Assembly (NCBI RefSeq): GCF_000327285.1 | Contig: NZ_HE998568.1 | Location: 542,933 to 606,932 of the forward strand | DNA length: 64,000 nucleotides | Direction of reading: 5' to 3' | From: Holdemania massiliensis AP2 | Lineage (GTDB): Bacteria > Bacillota_I > Bacilli_A > Erysipelotrichales > Erysipelotrichaceae | In this document: positions 34,929 through 43,247 of the stretch, one piece after another | How positions within the stretch are numbered: position 1 is the stretch's first letter | How the letters are laid out: every line of letters starts with the position of its first letter | The notes under the pieces: model-generated | Databases searched by the model: none | What the model saw: only the letters and a program-made list of their open reading frames with translations | Told to the model about the DNA's origin: nothing | Made by a program: the position numbers and the translations under genes

Positions 34929-35699
34929 ATGATAAAAGTAGCCATCTGCGATGACAATATTCAGAATTTAGAACTTATCAGCAGATTCACTAGAAAAATA
35001 GCAAATAATTTAAACATGAGTTTTATCATTAATGAATATTCTGATTTGAAGAGCCTACAAAGTGATCTAATAAACAATCCATTTGACATTTTTTTATTAG
35101 ACATCTGGTTTGATACAGAAAAAACAACAAGTCTTTCCCTAGCACAAAAATTGTCTGATATAGCTCCTACCGCAAAGATCATATTCTTAACTAATTATCC
35201 ATGTTATTTCCCTGAAGTTTATATCTGCCAGCATATTTACTGCATATTAAAGGAAGACATAGATAAAAAACTTCCTATAGCGCTAGAAAAAGCCATTTCA
35301 ATTATTAATAAAGATCTTAATTATACAGATATTCCAATTACGATGAATCGAATTACAAAAATCGTTCCAACGCATGATATTCTTTATTTAGAAAAATCGT
35401 TACGGAAAATACAGTTTGTCTGTCGAAAATCAAAAAACACACCTCTTAACTCATTCTCAGAAACAATAGAAAAAAATCATATTGTTATAACAACCTATGG
35501 AGGTTTTGATAAATACTTTTCTATTCTTCCAGATAATTTTGTTCAAACTCATCGTTCTTATATTGTAAACATGAACTATGTTAAAACTGTTAGCAACAAC
35601 ACTCTTGTTTTATTCAATGATGAAATCATCCCTATCTCTCGAAACTTTCGCAAACATGTCAGCAGAAAAATCTCCGCACTTTATTTTGATCCTCTCTAA
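34929..35699 (+). CDS. AgrA/LytTR-type response regulator
   Basis: A 256-residue regulator. The receiver domain has the acidic pair Asp8-Asp9 (AICDDN) and the phospho-acceptor Asp58 (FDIFLLDIWFD). The LytTR DNA-binding domain follows (DILYLEKSLRKIQF, FVQTHRSYIVNMNYV, IPISRNFRKHV). This is the AgrA/ComE layout, but no AgrC-like kinase or AgrD peptide gene is adjacent, so it is an orphan here. It is divergent from EssC and lies inside the repeat-bounded island, and thus is a likely regulator of secretion. The ribosome site is AGGAGG. Confidence 0.9.
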   Translation: MIKVAICDDNIQNLELISRFTRKIANNLNMSFIINEYSDLKSLQSDLINNPFDIFLLDIWFDTEKTTSLSLAQKLSDIAPTAKIIFLTNYPCYFPEVYICQHIYCILKEDIDKKLPIALEKAISIINKDLNYTDIPITMNRITKIVPTHDILYLEKSLRKIQFVCRKSKNTPLNSFSETIEKNHIVITTYGGFDKYFSILPDNFVQTHRSYIVNMNYVKTVSNNTLVLFNDEIIPISRNFRKHVSRKISALYFDPL

Positions 35700-35866
35700 T
35701 AAATTGATGTCGTTATTGCTAAAACTTTCTTCCCTAGCATTAACATCCAGACTGCTTCATTACCTTTCACAATTTATTAATTTCATACAAAATATTCAAC
35801 TGTTAAAATCTATTTGTTTCAGCTTTCATAGCATTAATTAGTAAGTTACAAAGCAATAGTTATGAT

Positions 35867-36230
35867 ATATACATTACCTTTTTTTAGAATGAAGTCAGTT
35901 AACGCGAGGTTCAAGCCGAACTAAAATCAAACAAAAAGGAGAGCAACCTTAATTCGAAAAACTCCATTAAACCAGTCTGATTGATGTAAGGGAATCCTTT
36001 TCATCTATTGATGTCATTTTTGATTCACAAAATGGACAACATAAACAAAGCTTTTATATACGCAAAAGAATGCATCTTAGCCAAAATAGCCTATCTTGTG
36101 ATATTTTCTTACAAACGTCAGATGAGATGGATTTCACTTCTTTCTATTGAATGTATACCCAAAATTGGAGCTAGAATTGAGTTGATCCAGCTTTCATTTA
36201 ACTAGTCTTCAAACTGATTTGGGTTTGTTC
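35867..36230. repeat. Non-coding repeat, right copy, flanking the type VII island
   Basis: Diverged direct copy of 15216-15440, longer by about 130 bases inserted in the middle (after 36005). It keeps the order TATACATTA, GAATGAA with GTTAACG, AATCAAAC, AACTCCATT, TGATGTAAGGGAATCC, ACCCAAAATTGGAGCTAGAATTGAGTTGATCC-like end and CAAACTGATTTGGG. The hairpin of the left copy is weaker here. The spacing between copies is about 20.6 kb. Confidence 0.6.
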
Positions 36231-36331
36231 TTCACATCTCTAATTAGCTTCTAATTATATACTACCATGAACTAATTTAGAGGACTCGATTATCATTGAG
36301 CCCTCCTTTATATATGGTGTTGATAGTTTAG

Positions 36332-38605
36332 TTAATTATATGGACCATTAAGTACAGCTTCTTTATATTCAAAAGTATTTATCGAGTATTGATAAATATT
36401 TATTCCATCTGTAAGAATTATGCCATCATCTTTACAAAGGAAATACACGTATTGATAAGTAAGCACCTTCTGTTCCCCCTCCAAATACGTGTGAGTAAAT
36501 GTAAATAACCCATTTTCAGACAAAATCGCAGTATCATCATAAGAAATTGTAATTTGGTCGTCGCGATTAATATAGCTAACATAGAAACGATTATATTTTC
36601 CATTTTCTTCTGTATCCCAAAGTAAATGAAATGCTACAATATCTTCTAATTGCTCAGAACCTGGAGTCCGATACGCGTCGATATATATGCGTGGATTCTC
36701 CTCAGTTCCATAGTTATAGCCTGCATTCAATGTTACACTTGATCCATTTCTTTTGAGTGTTAATGATGTTCCACTAAATTCAAATTCATATTCAAAAAAG
36801 ACTTCATCAACCTTATACGTCATAATTCCATCTATATATTGATTTTGCTGTAACGGCCACAGTTTAAGTTTTCTTCCCTCTACTTCATAACAGCATGTTA
36901 GGATAATCAACTCCTCCGTGTATTTATCCTTATAAGATACTCGCATAAGATAATTCGGATTTCTATTCCCAATATCAAGATTTTCTCGACTAATGTTAAG
37001 ATTCTTCGGCCCTGCCAAAATCATAATTGGCATTGCTGCCAGATCTTTTGTTTTATTTCCCCCTGCAATCGCTGAATATTCTGAATATTCAATTATCTCA
37101 TCAGTTGATTGACAAAAAGACTGTGTTTCTTCATCAGTTCCTAACAATTGATATCTGCCATAGAACATCTCAGGAATATAGACAAGGTTATCGTAAATGA
37201 CGTCAGGCTGCAACTCACTTTCTGGCAGATCTATTTTAGGCTGTTTATCAGAATTATACACTATATACTGTATAATACCATCTTCAGAAATACTTGAAAG
37301 AATGCGATTATTTTCCTGATTATCTAAGGATGCATCTAAGGAAGGCGGAGTAGCAGACGAAAATTTTTGATTAAATCCAATTGCAACTATAATCAAAACT
37401 ATAAAGCAAACTATTGCAGCAACAATCCCTACTTTGTTTATTTTAGAATAATGAACATCTTGTGAACCATTATTATTGATCAAATTTGAATCATTTGGTT
37501 CAGATTTCTTTTGTTTAGAGCTTCCCTTACTACTTTGCATTATTCCATTAGTTTGAGGCATAGGGACAATTATTTCCGTTGAAGATCCATTTTTTTCATT
37601 TGTAGAAGAAGCAGAATTAAATTCCAAAGATTCTCGAACAGGCTGACCCATAGTTTGACCATAAAGTGCTTCATAGAATTCCTCTATACTCTGCCAACGG
37701 TCACATGGTTGGACAGCAAGTCCCTTTAAAAGTACTTTTTCTTGCCCTGCAGTAAGTGCAGCCCCTAATTTTCTTGGCGGAATTAGTTCATCCTCACTTC
37801 CGGATTTTCGTGTCAAGGCTCGCGGTGGAAGCTTCTGTGTTAGGCAATAATAAATTGTCGCACAAAGTGCATAGATATCCGTCCAAGGTCCTTGATCATG
37901 TCCTGTATATTGTTCAATTGGCGCGTAGCTATGTTTCAAAACAACCGTCATCGTATGCCCACCCTCAAGATCCCGAGCACAACCAAAATCCATAAGTTTA
38001 ATCTTTTTATTATTTAGTTGAATAAGGTTATCTGGACTGATATCTCGATGGATAAGACCTGCTTGATGCATAACCTGCATTCCTTGAAACAATGGCTTCA
38101 ACATTTGAAGTAAATCTTCTATTGGAATCCTCTCACAATCAGCCAGTTGTTTTAACGTCTTTCCTTTCAAATATTCCATAACGATATAAGCCGTATTATT
38201 TTCCTGAAAATAATCCATGACTCTCACAATTTCAGGTATATAATCCAATCGAGCTATAATTCTGGCTTCCTGAATAAACTGGCTTTTTCCTTTTTCATAA
38301 GCAACTTTGCCAACATCAGTATAACACGTCACTTTCGTATCTAATGAAGTCTCGCGCTTTACAAATGCTGTAGGAAAATATTCTTTGATTGCTATAATTC
38401 GTTCCAAGTTAGTATCTAAGCCTAAATACGTGATTCCAAATCCACCTTCTCCTAATACACGTCCAATAATATATTGATTTTTAAGTTTTGTTCCAATACG
38501 AAGATGATGGCTGGAAGAAGTGTATTTACTAACATCTTTACCGCAAAATGGACAAAATTGACTAGACGAAATCAGCTTCATGCAATATGGACAATAACTT
38601 TTCAA
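36332..38605 (-). CDS. Zinc-ribbon Ser/Thr kinase with external domain
   Basis: A 757-residue membrane kinase. A zinc ribbon (CPYC and CPFC, residues 5-21) precedes a kinase domain with GEGGFGITY, Lys74 in IAIKEYFP, HRDISPDN and MDFGCARD, all intact. A Ser/Asn-rich linker and one membrane helix (VGIVAAIVCFIVLIIVAIGF) follow, then about 340 external residues rich in beta strands, without a recognised family. The linker could be a phosphorylation target. It lies just outside the right repeat, in the same orientation as the secretion genes, and could feed the same phosphatase and FHA proteins. Confidence 0.88.
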   Translation of the reverse strand: MKSYCPYCMKLISSSQFCPFCGKDVSKYTSSSHHLRIGTKLKNQYIIGRVLGEGGFGITYLGLDTNLERIIAIKEYFPTAFVKRETSLDTKVTCYTDVGKVAYEKGKSQFIQEARIIARLDYIPEIVRVMDYFQENNTAYIVMEYLKGKTLKQLADCERIPIEDLLQMLKPLFQGMQVMHQAGLIHRDISPDNLIQLNNKKIKLMDFGCARDLEGGHTMTVVLKHSYAPIEQYTGHDQGPWTDIYALCATIYYCLTQKLPPRALTRKSGSEDELIPPRKLGAALTAGQEKVLLKGLAVQPCDRWQSIEEFYEALYGQTMGQPVRESLEFNSASSTNEKNGSSTEIIVPMPQTNGIMQSSKGSSKQKKSEPNDSNLINNNGSQDVHYSKINKVGIVAAIVCFIVLIIVAIGFNQKFSSATPPSLDASLDNQENNRILSSISEDGIIQYIVYNSDKQPKIDLPESELQPDVIYDNLVYIPEMFYGRYQLLGTDEETQSFCQSTDEIIEYSEYSAIAGGNKTKDLAAMPIMILAGPKNLNISRENLDIGNRNPNYLMRVSYKDKYTEELIILTCCYEVEGRKLKLWPLQQNQYIDGIMTYKVDEVFFEYEFEFSGTSLTLKRNGSSVTLNAGYNYGTEENPRIYIDAYRTPGSEQLEDIVAFHLLWDTEENGKYNRFYVSYINRDDQITISYDDTAILSENGLFTFTHTYLEGEQKVLTYQYVYFLCKDDGIILTDGINIYQYSINTFEYKEAVLNGPYN

Positions 38606-38944
38606 ATTAACACCCCCATATAATAAATTTTTTCATAATCGACTAATGTTATTAAATGCATATTCAAAATTAATTCTTTGCTATAATTCTGCCCTTATCA
38701 TAGATTTTTAACTAATCATTATGAGTATAGAAGAAAGAATCTTTTGAGGTTTGATATTCTCTTTAAATCTATTTGATTAAATTACGGATTAATTAATTCA
38801 TATTACTGCCTCATTCCTGCCATTATTCAATTTTTTATACATTTATTTTACAGCGTTTAATCTAATCTTATCGTTCGCTTTATTACATTAATTAATCCTT
38901 TTATTACATATAAATTGAAATTTTTAAAAGATTTGCGATGATAG
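38606..38944. other. AT-rich intergenic region upstream of the second kinase
   Basis: About 340 bases of low-complexity sequence with no gene, repeat or recognisable RNA. It must contain the kinase promoter on the minus strand. The 5' part of the neighbouring truncated plus-strand gene is absent here. Confidence 0.3.
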
Positions 38945-39457
38945 GAATGTTACAATAGACCTGAAAATAGCAATCGTTCTCATGGTTTTGGTGCTTTGAG
39001 TTTGACAAACTTTGAACCCTTTCCTAAAAACCCTCCAATTTTTAAAGTATTCCGCGAAATAGGATTAGCTGATGAACTAGGTTCAGGAATGAGAAATACT
39101 TATAAGTATACTCGCTTATATTCTGACTCTGAACCTATATTTTTAGAAGGGGATGTTTTTAGAACAATTATTCCTTTAACTGATGCAGCAACTGCAACGG
39201 TTGGGCCGTTAAACAATCTTCAAGATAACGCTAAAGATAACGCAGTAAATTTAGCCGGACTAATTGAATTTTGTTCTATTCCAAGGACTAAAGCCGAGAT
39301 GATGGTTTATGCAAAACTTATTAATTCTAGTTATTTCCACAAAGCATACCTTAAACCTTTGCTGAATAGCGGTAAAATTAGAATGACGATTCCAGATAAG
39401 CCCCATAGCCGTAATCAAAAATATGTAAAAGTAGAATCATTTAAAACCAAAAAATAA
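38945..39457 (+). pseudogene. 5'-truncated AAA_4/AlbA-type ATP-binding protein remnant
   Basis: The frame is open from 38945, just after a stop, and matches the C-terminal part of the AlbA_2/HATPase_c_4 type of putative DNA-binding proteins. Marks are NRSHGFGAL, PFPKNPPIFKVFREIG and ADELGSGMRNTYKY, followed by a winged-helix-like tail (IPRTKAEMMVY, YLKPLLNSGKIRMTIPDK). The N-terminal ~300 residues expected for the family are missing, and no start codon with a ribosome site precedes the conserved region. A transcript could still be translated from GTG/TTG/ATG codons, but the protein would be partial. Confidence 0.75.
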
Positions 39458-39490
39458 AAAACGGCAGCTTTCAACTCAACTGCCGTTTTC
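39456..39490. terminator. Bidirectional intrinsic terminator
   Basis: AAAACGGCAG pairs with CTGCCGTTTT, with A- and T-runs on both sides. It stops the plus-strand remnant and the minus-strand tsaC-rpiB unit. Confidence 0.8.
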
Positions 39491-39497
39491 TTCGTCG

Positions 39498-39944
39498 TTA
39501 TGCTTTTTTCTCAAGTTCAGCAATCTGATCAATTCGTCGCTGATGCCGCTCTTGGTGGGAGAATTCTGTCGTCAGCCAGACTTCCGCGATCTGTTCAATT
39601 AATTCCTGACTGATAATCCGTCCACCCATTGCAAGAACATTGGAATCATTGTGTTCTCGAGTCAGTTTCGCCGTTTCCAGATCATGCACATGCGCGCAGC
39701 GGATCCCTGGCACCTTATTGGCGACGATACTGACACCAATACCCGTACCACACATGACGATACCCCGGTCTGCTTTGCCTTCCGCTACCGCTTTCGCGCA
39801 CGGATAGGCGACTTTCGGATAGTCAATGCTATCAGCGCTGAAACAGCCGAAATCTTCCACTTCATAGCCTTCCTGGATTAATTTAGCCTTTAACGCTTCT
39901 TTATTTTCAAATGCTCCATGATCACAAGCCATCGCAATTTTCAT
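39498..39944 (-). CDS. rpiB: Ribose-5-phosphate isomerase B
   Basis: A 148-residue RpiB/LacAB-family enzyme interconverting ribose 5-phosphate and ribulose 5-phosphate. Family marks are ACDHGAFENK at the N-terminus, the catalytic Cys in VMCGTGIGVSIVANK, and ARCAHVHD-type phosphate and ring-opening His (here RCAHVHDLETAKL). Length is normal. It is the second gene after tsaC, 19 bases downstream. Confidence 0.93.
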   Translation of the reverse strand: MKIAMACDHGAFENKEALKAKLIQEGYEVEDFGCFSADSIDYPKVAYPCAKAVAEGKADRGIVMCGTGIGVSIVANKVPGIRCAHVHDLETAKLTREHNDSNVLAMGGRIISQELIEQIAEVWLTTEFSHQERHQRRIDQIAELEKKA

Positions 39945-39963
39945 TTTCGATTCCTCATTTCCT

Positions 39964-40569
39964 TTATTCTGTCGCTTCTAAATCTTCCAGCCGAATCGGT
40001 CCCTGACGCAAAATTTTTAACTCATTGCCTGTCGTATCACAAACGGTACTCGACGTACTCGCTCCACTTTCGCCCAGAACAACCGCATCGATTCGTCCAT
40101 CCAACTGTTCCAGCACCGCTTCCGAGGTTGTGCAGGGTGGATATCCGCTCAAATTCGCACTCGGCACTAACAACGGCACTCCGACACGATTGATAATCTC
40201 CAAAACAAATTCATCATCCGGCATCCGGATGCCTATTGTTGGAAACCCATTCGTTACCAAATCATCAATTTCCGGTTTCTTTTGAAATATCAATGTCAAC
40301 GCCCCCGGCATCCAATGATCGATTAATCGCTGGGAGCGAGCGTCGGTGACCGCTACTTTTTCAATCTGAGCTTTTGAGGCCACCATCATTGGAAAGGGCT
40401 TCGTTTCCGGCCTTTGCTTTGCCGCTTTCATCTTTAGAATTGCCTCTTTCAAATCATACCGCACCGCCAGGCCATAGACTGTATCTGTTGGAAATGCTAC
40501 TACACCGCCATTGTTTAAAATTTCAACAATTTTACCACTGTCTTTCATTGTTAAACGCTGTGTTTCCAT
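39964..40569 (-). CDS. tsaC: Threonylcarbamoyl-AMP synthase (Sua5/YwlC/TsaC)
   Basis: A 201-residue enzyme making threonylcarbamoyl-AMP for the t6A modification of tRNA. Visible motifs are GGVVAFPTDTVYGLAV, KQRPETKPFPMMV, PGALTLIF, IGIRMPD and PLLVPSANLSGYPP. It is the short TsaC form without the C-terminal Sua5 domain. It is cotranscribed with rpiB, a common pairing in Firmicutes. Confidence 0.93.
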   Translation of the reverse strand: METQRLTMKDSGKIVEILNNGGVVAFPTDTVYGLAVRYDLKEAILKMKAAKQRPETKPFPMMVASKAQIEKVAVTDARSQRLIDHWMPGALTLIFQKKPEIDDLVTNGFPTIGIRMPDDEFVLEIINRVGVPLLVPSANLSGYPPCTTSEAVLEQLDGRIDAVVLGESGASTSSTVCDTTGNELKILRQGPIRLEDLEATE

Positions 40570-40644
40570 GCTTTCACCCGATTTCTTTCCAGATTCATTA
40601 TATCGGATTTTCTCGATCTTACAAGCCTGTTTTCACGAACAATC

Positions 40645-42104
40645 TTAAAGCTTATCTCCTAAAATAATGTCAGCTAAATCATATAAACAAAGATGATCAT
40701 CAAGCCTAGCCTGCGCCTGTAGCTGATCATCAAATCTAGACTGTGAAAAAAGGGCATAGTAAAATTCAGCTGTTTCTTTTAATGGGGTTAATTTTGCCAA
40801 AACATCCAAGTATTCTAAGTAACGAAACGACGTATTCTTAAACTTACATTCGCCTACAAGCAATTTCTTCTTATCCTGTGAAAGGGCTAGAATATCAATT
40901 TCTGTTTCACCGATGCGGTAGCCTGAATCATTGGTCTTATCACGAATTGTTGTCTTTCCTGTCCAACGGCCCATTTTTGAAAACCAAAAAGGCAGTTTAT
41001 TTTCTTTTTGTAAACGTCTTACAAACTGTCTGCAAACCTCTTTAAAAGTGAAAGAAGCAAATTTATGCAGTTGCGGAGCTACGACATACTCATAGATGCC
41101 ATCTACATCCCCCATTTCCAGATCCGAATAGTGATTAAAAACAAACGCATACCAAAAACGAAAGAAATTATCTGTCAGCTTATATAAGCCTCGGTTTGTA
41201 TTTACTCGTTCTTGCATTCCCGCATCAACAGAAATTTCACGTCAATAATACCAAGTTCTATAAGATTTTTAAGATAAACTCCAGTCTTTGCTGTATCCTC
41301 CACCAATGACTTCTGGCTAATTTCATTTAACCGTGTATTGCCCATCGCAACAGCTTCAATGATTGAATTATAAACTGCTGTTTCCCTGAGTTCTTGTTTT
41401 AATAAGAAATCAACCTCACTGTATAAGGTGCAGCCTTTCATTAAAATGTTTTGTTTAATATTTTTTGTTAAAGATAAGTTGGAGTCAAACTGGCGAAGAT
41501 AATGAGGAACTCCGCCAAGAATGGAATACGCCAATATCTTATCTTCATTTGAATAATCTGGGAAAAACCGAATAGCATCATAAAATCCCATTTCCGTCAT
41601 TTTATAAATACCTGTCGCTCTTCCATAAAGTGGATTTTTTTCAGCTAACAGATCTTTCTCAATAAAACTCATGGCACTCCCACATAAAACAATCATGACA
41701 TCGGAATCTTTTAAGACTTCATCCCATAAGTTCTGTAAAATTGATGGAATACCTGGATTATTTCTGCACATATAGGGAAATTCATCAATAACAACTAGTT
41801 TTTTCTGATCTTTATAGGGTAATTCAAGAATTGCCCAAAATGCTTTTTCCCATTCATCAAATTCCTGGATATACGCGCTGGCTTGGATTTTCTCTTTTAA
41901 AAGCTTCTGAGAAAACGCCCTCAGCTGCATGCGATCCGGACTTTCCTGGCAAGCATAATAGACATGCGGCTTTCCTTCACAGAATTGCCTCAATGTTTCA
42001 GTTTTTCCGACCCTTCTTCGTCCGTAAAGAACAACAAGCTTTCCACCTGTTGAACGATATTGACTTTCCAAAAATTGCAGTTCTGCTTCTCTCCCGATAA
42101 ACAT
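40645..42104 (-). pseudogene. DUF234-type archaeal-like ATPase split by a frameshift
   Basis: The first frame (42104-41202) gives the ATPase half: FIGREAELQFL, Walker A in YGRRRVGKTET, Walker B KKLVVIDEFPYM. It ends in the winged-helix region with IDVKFLLMREC. The second frame (41217-40645) resumes at once with RVNTNRGLYKLTDNFFRFWY and a C-terminal nuclease-like DUF234 domain (LLVGECKFKNTS). Together they make a protein of the usual ~470 residues. The frames overlap by 16 bases and differ by one position near GCGGGAATGC, consistent with loss of one G. Either a pseudogene or a sequencing error. Confidence 0.85.
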
Positions 42105-42323
42105 AGTTCCCTCCTTTTACTAAATCTAAATTTAGTAAATCGTGATTTAATATCATTATCCCCTCAAATAAAAGAAAAAATATCAGAACTTCAATTTCTT
42201 TTTGACTTCTTTATCCTCTGTGATTTTATCTTGTGAACTCCTTGGCAAAAGAGAATCAATCCTGACACCCCGCTGTCAACTATTCTCCCTTATAATAAAG
42301 GAAGAAAAGAAAGGAAACCGAGT

Positions 42324-42926
42324 ATGAATATTCGTCATGAACTTGAGAAAGAGCTGGGGATTCATCCTGATATCCAGCTCAATAACATCGAACTCGATCC
42401 TCTATCCATCCACGCCCTACTGATCAACGAGGTTGTACCAACCGATCCCATGCAGGATTTCTATGGCTATGCTGATGCTGATTACCTGACAACTACCTTT
42501 GCCTTATTTGAAGCTGCCGGTTTTCCTATTACTGACGTTCAACAGCTGCTGGAGCGGGGGATCTACATCACCAACGCCGTAAAAACACCCAAAGTCAGCA
42601 CTTCCATCAGTAATGATGAACTCAACCGTAGTCTTCCTTATTTAGAAAAAGAAATTGCTTTGTTTCCCAATCTGAAAGTCATTCTTTTGATGGGCGATGT
42701 CGCCAAGAAAGCCTTCAACAAGATCGCAAAGAAGACGACAGGCAAAAATGCTGTCCCTGCTATTTCTACCTATAAGCTCCGCAACAGCGTGCTTACTTAT
42801 CAAAACATCCGGATTCTTCCATCCTATATTATGACAGGCGGTAATCTTCTAATCGAAAAATCAAAGATGACGATGGCCGCAGAAGATATCGCTCGCATGC
42901 TGGATCTGATTCCATCGCGGGATTAA
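42324..42926 (+). CDS. Uracil-DNA glycosylase-superfamily protein
   Basis: A 200-residue protein with the UDG-like fold pattern: an N-terminal strand segment leading to NEVVPTD (the glycosylase active-site strand position), ITNAVKTP in the middle, and KVILLMGDVAKKAF, resembling the LLLLG.A.. strand of family 4/5-type enzymes. The C-terminal region has ILPSYIMTGGN in place of the usual HPS motif. It may be a DNA repair enzyme or a divergent member of unknown activity. AAGGAA precedes the ATG, and a TATAAT stands at 42291-42296. Confidence 0.65.
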   Translation: MNIRHELEKELGIHPDIQLNNIELDPLSIHALLINEVVPTDPMQDFYGYADADYLTTTFALFEAAGFPITDVQQLLERGIYITNAVKTPKVSTSISNDELNRSLPYLEKEIALFPNLKVILLMGDVAKKAFNKIAKKTTGKNAVPAISTYKLRNSVLTYQNIRILPSYIMTGGNLLIEKSKMTMAAEDIARMLDLIPSRD

Positions 42927-42947
42927 GCTTTCTGAATTCCATTAGAT

Positions 42948-43121
42948 AAAAAAATATGGATCATCAACTAAAAGGAAATTTTAAGGGTTTTCGCAAATGT
43001 CATATTCAACCTGATTGGTGCTTATTTATCTAATCGAAGATGAAGTTCTTACCTTAACCTTAGCCGACATAGGTACGCTGAAAAACTCATCAATATCAAA
43101 TAAAAACTACGAAAGAAAGTA
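42948..43121 (+). pseudogene. YafQ/RelE-family toxin remnant
   Basis: Short plus-strand translations in two frames reconstruct the C-terminal half of a YafQ-type mRNA interferase. From 42956 one frame gives MDHQLKGNFKGFRKCHIQPDW. A second frame continues LIYLIEDEVLTLTLADIGT. These match the family pattern DHxLxG...GxRxCHIxPDWLLIY...LxLxxxGTHSxLF. A one-base shift lies in the TGGTGCTTATT segment, and the N-terminal half and any antitoxin gene are missing. A decayed toxin-antitoxin unit. Confidence 0.7.
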
Positions 43122-43211
43122 AAGTAAAAGCTTTACCCAAGGACTGCATACAAAATATCTTACCGGAAATCTCCGAACTCACCATCATTGATTCTTCCAA
43201 GCACTTTTTCA

Positions 43212-43245
43212 AAAAGATCCGCAGCGTGTTGTCTGCGGATCTTTT
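43212..43245 (-). terminator. Intrinsic terminator of the M81-GH1 operon
   Basis: AAAAGATCCGCAG pairs exactly with CTGCGGATCTTTT, giving a 13-base stem with U/A tails on both strands. It lies three bases beyond the stop codon of the last GH1 gene and closes the ten-gene operon. Confidence 0.85.
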
Positions 43246-43247
43246 CT

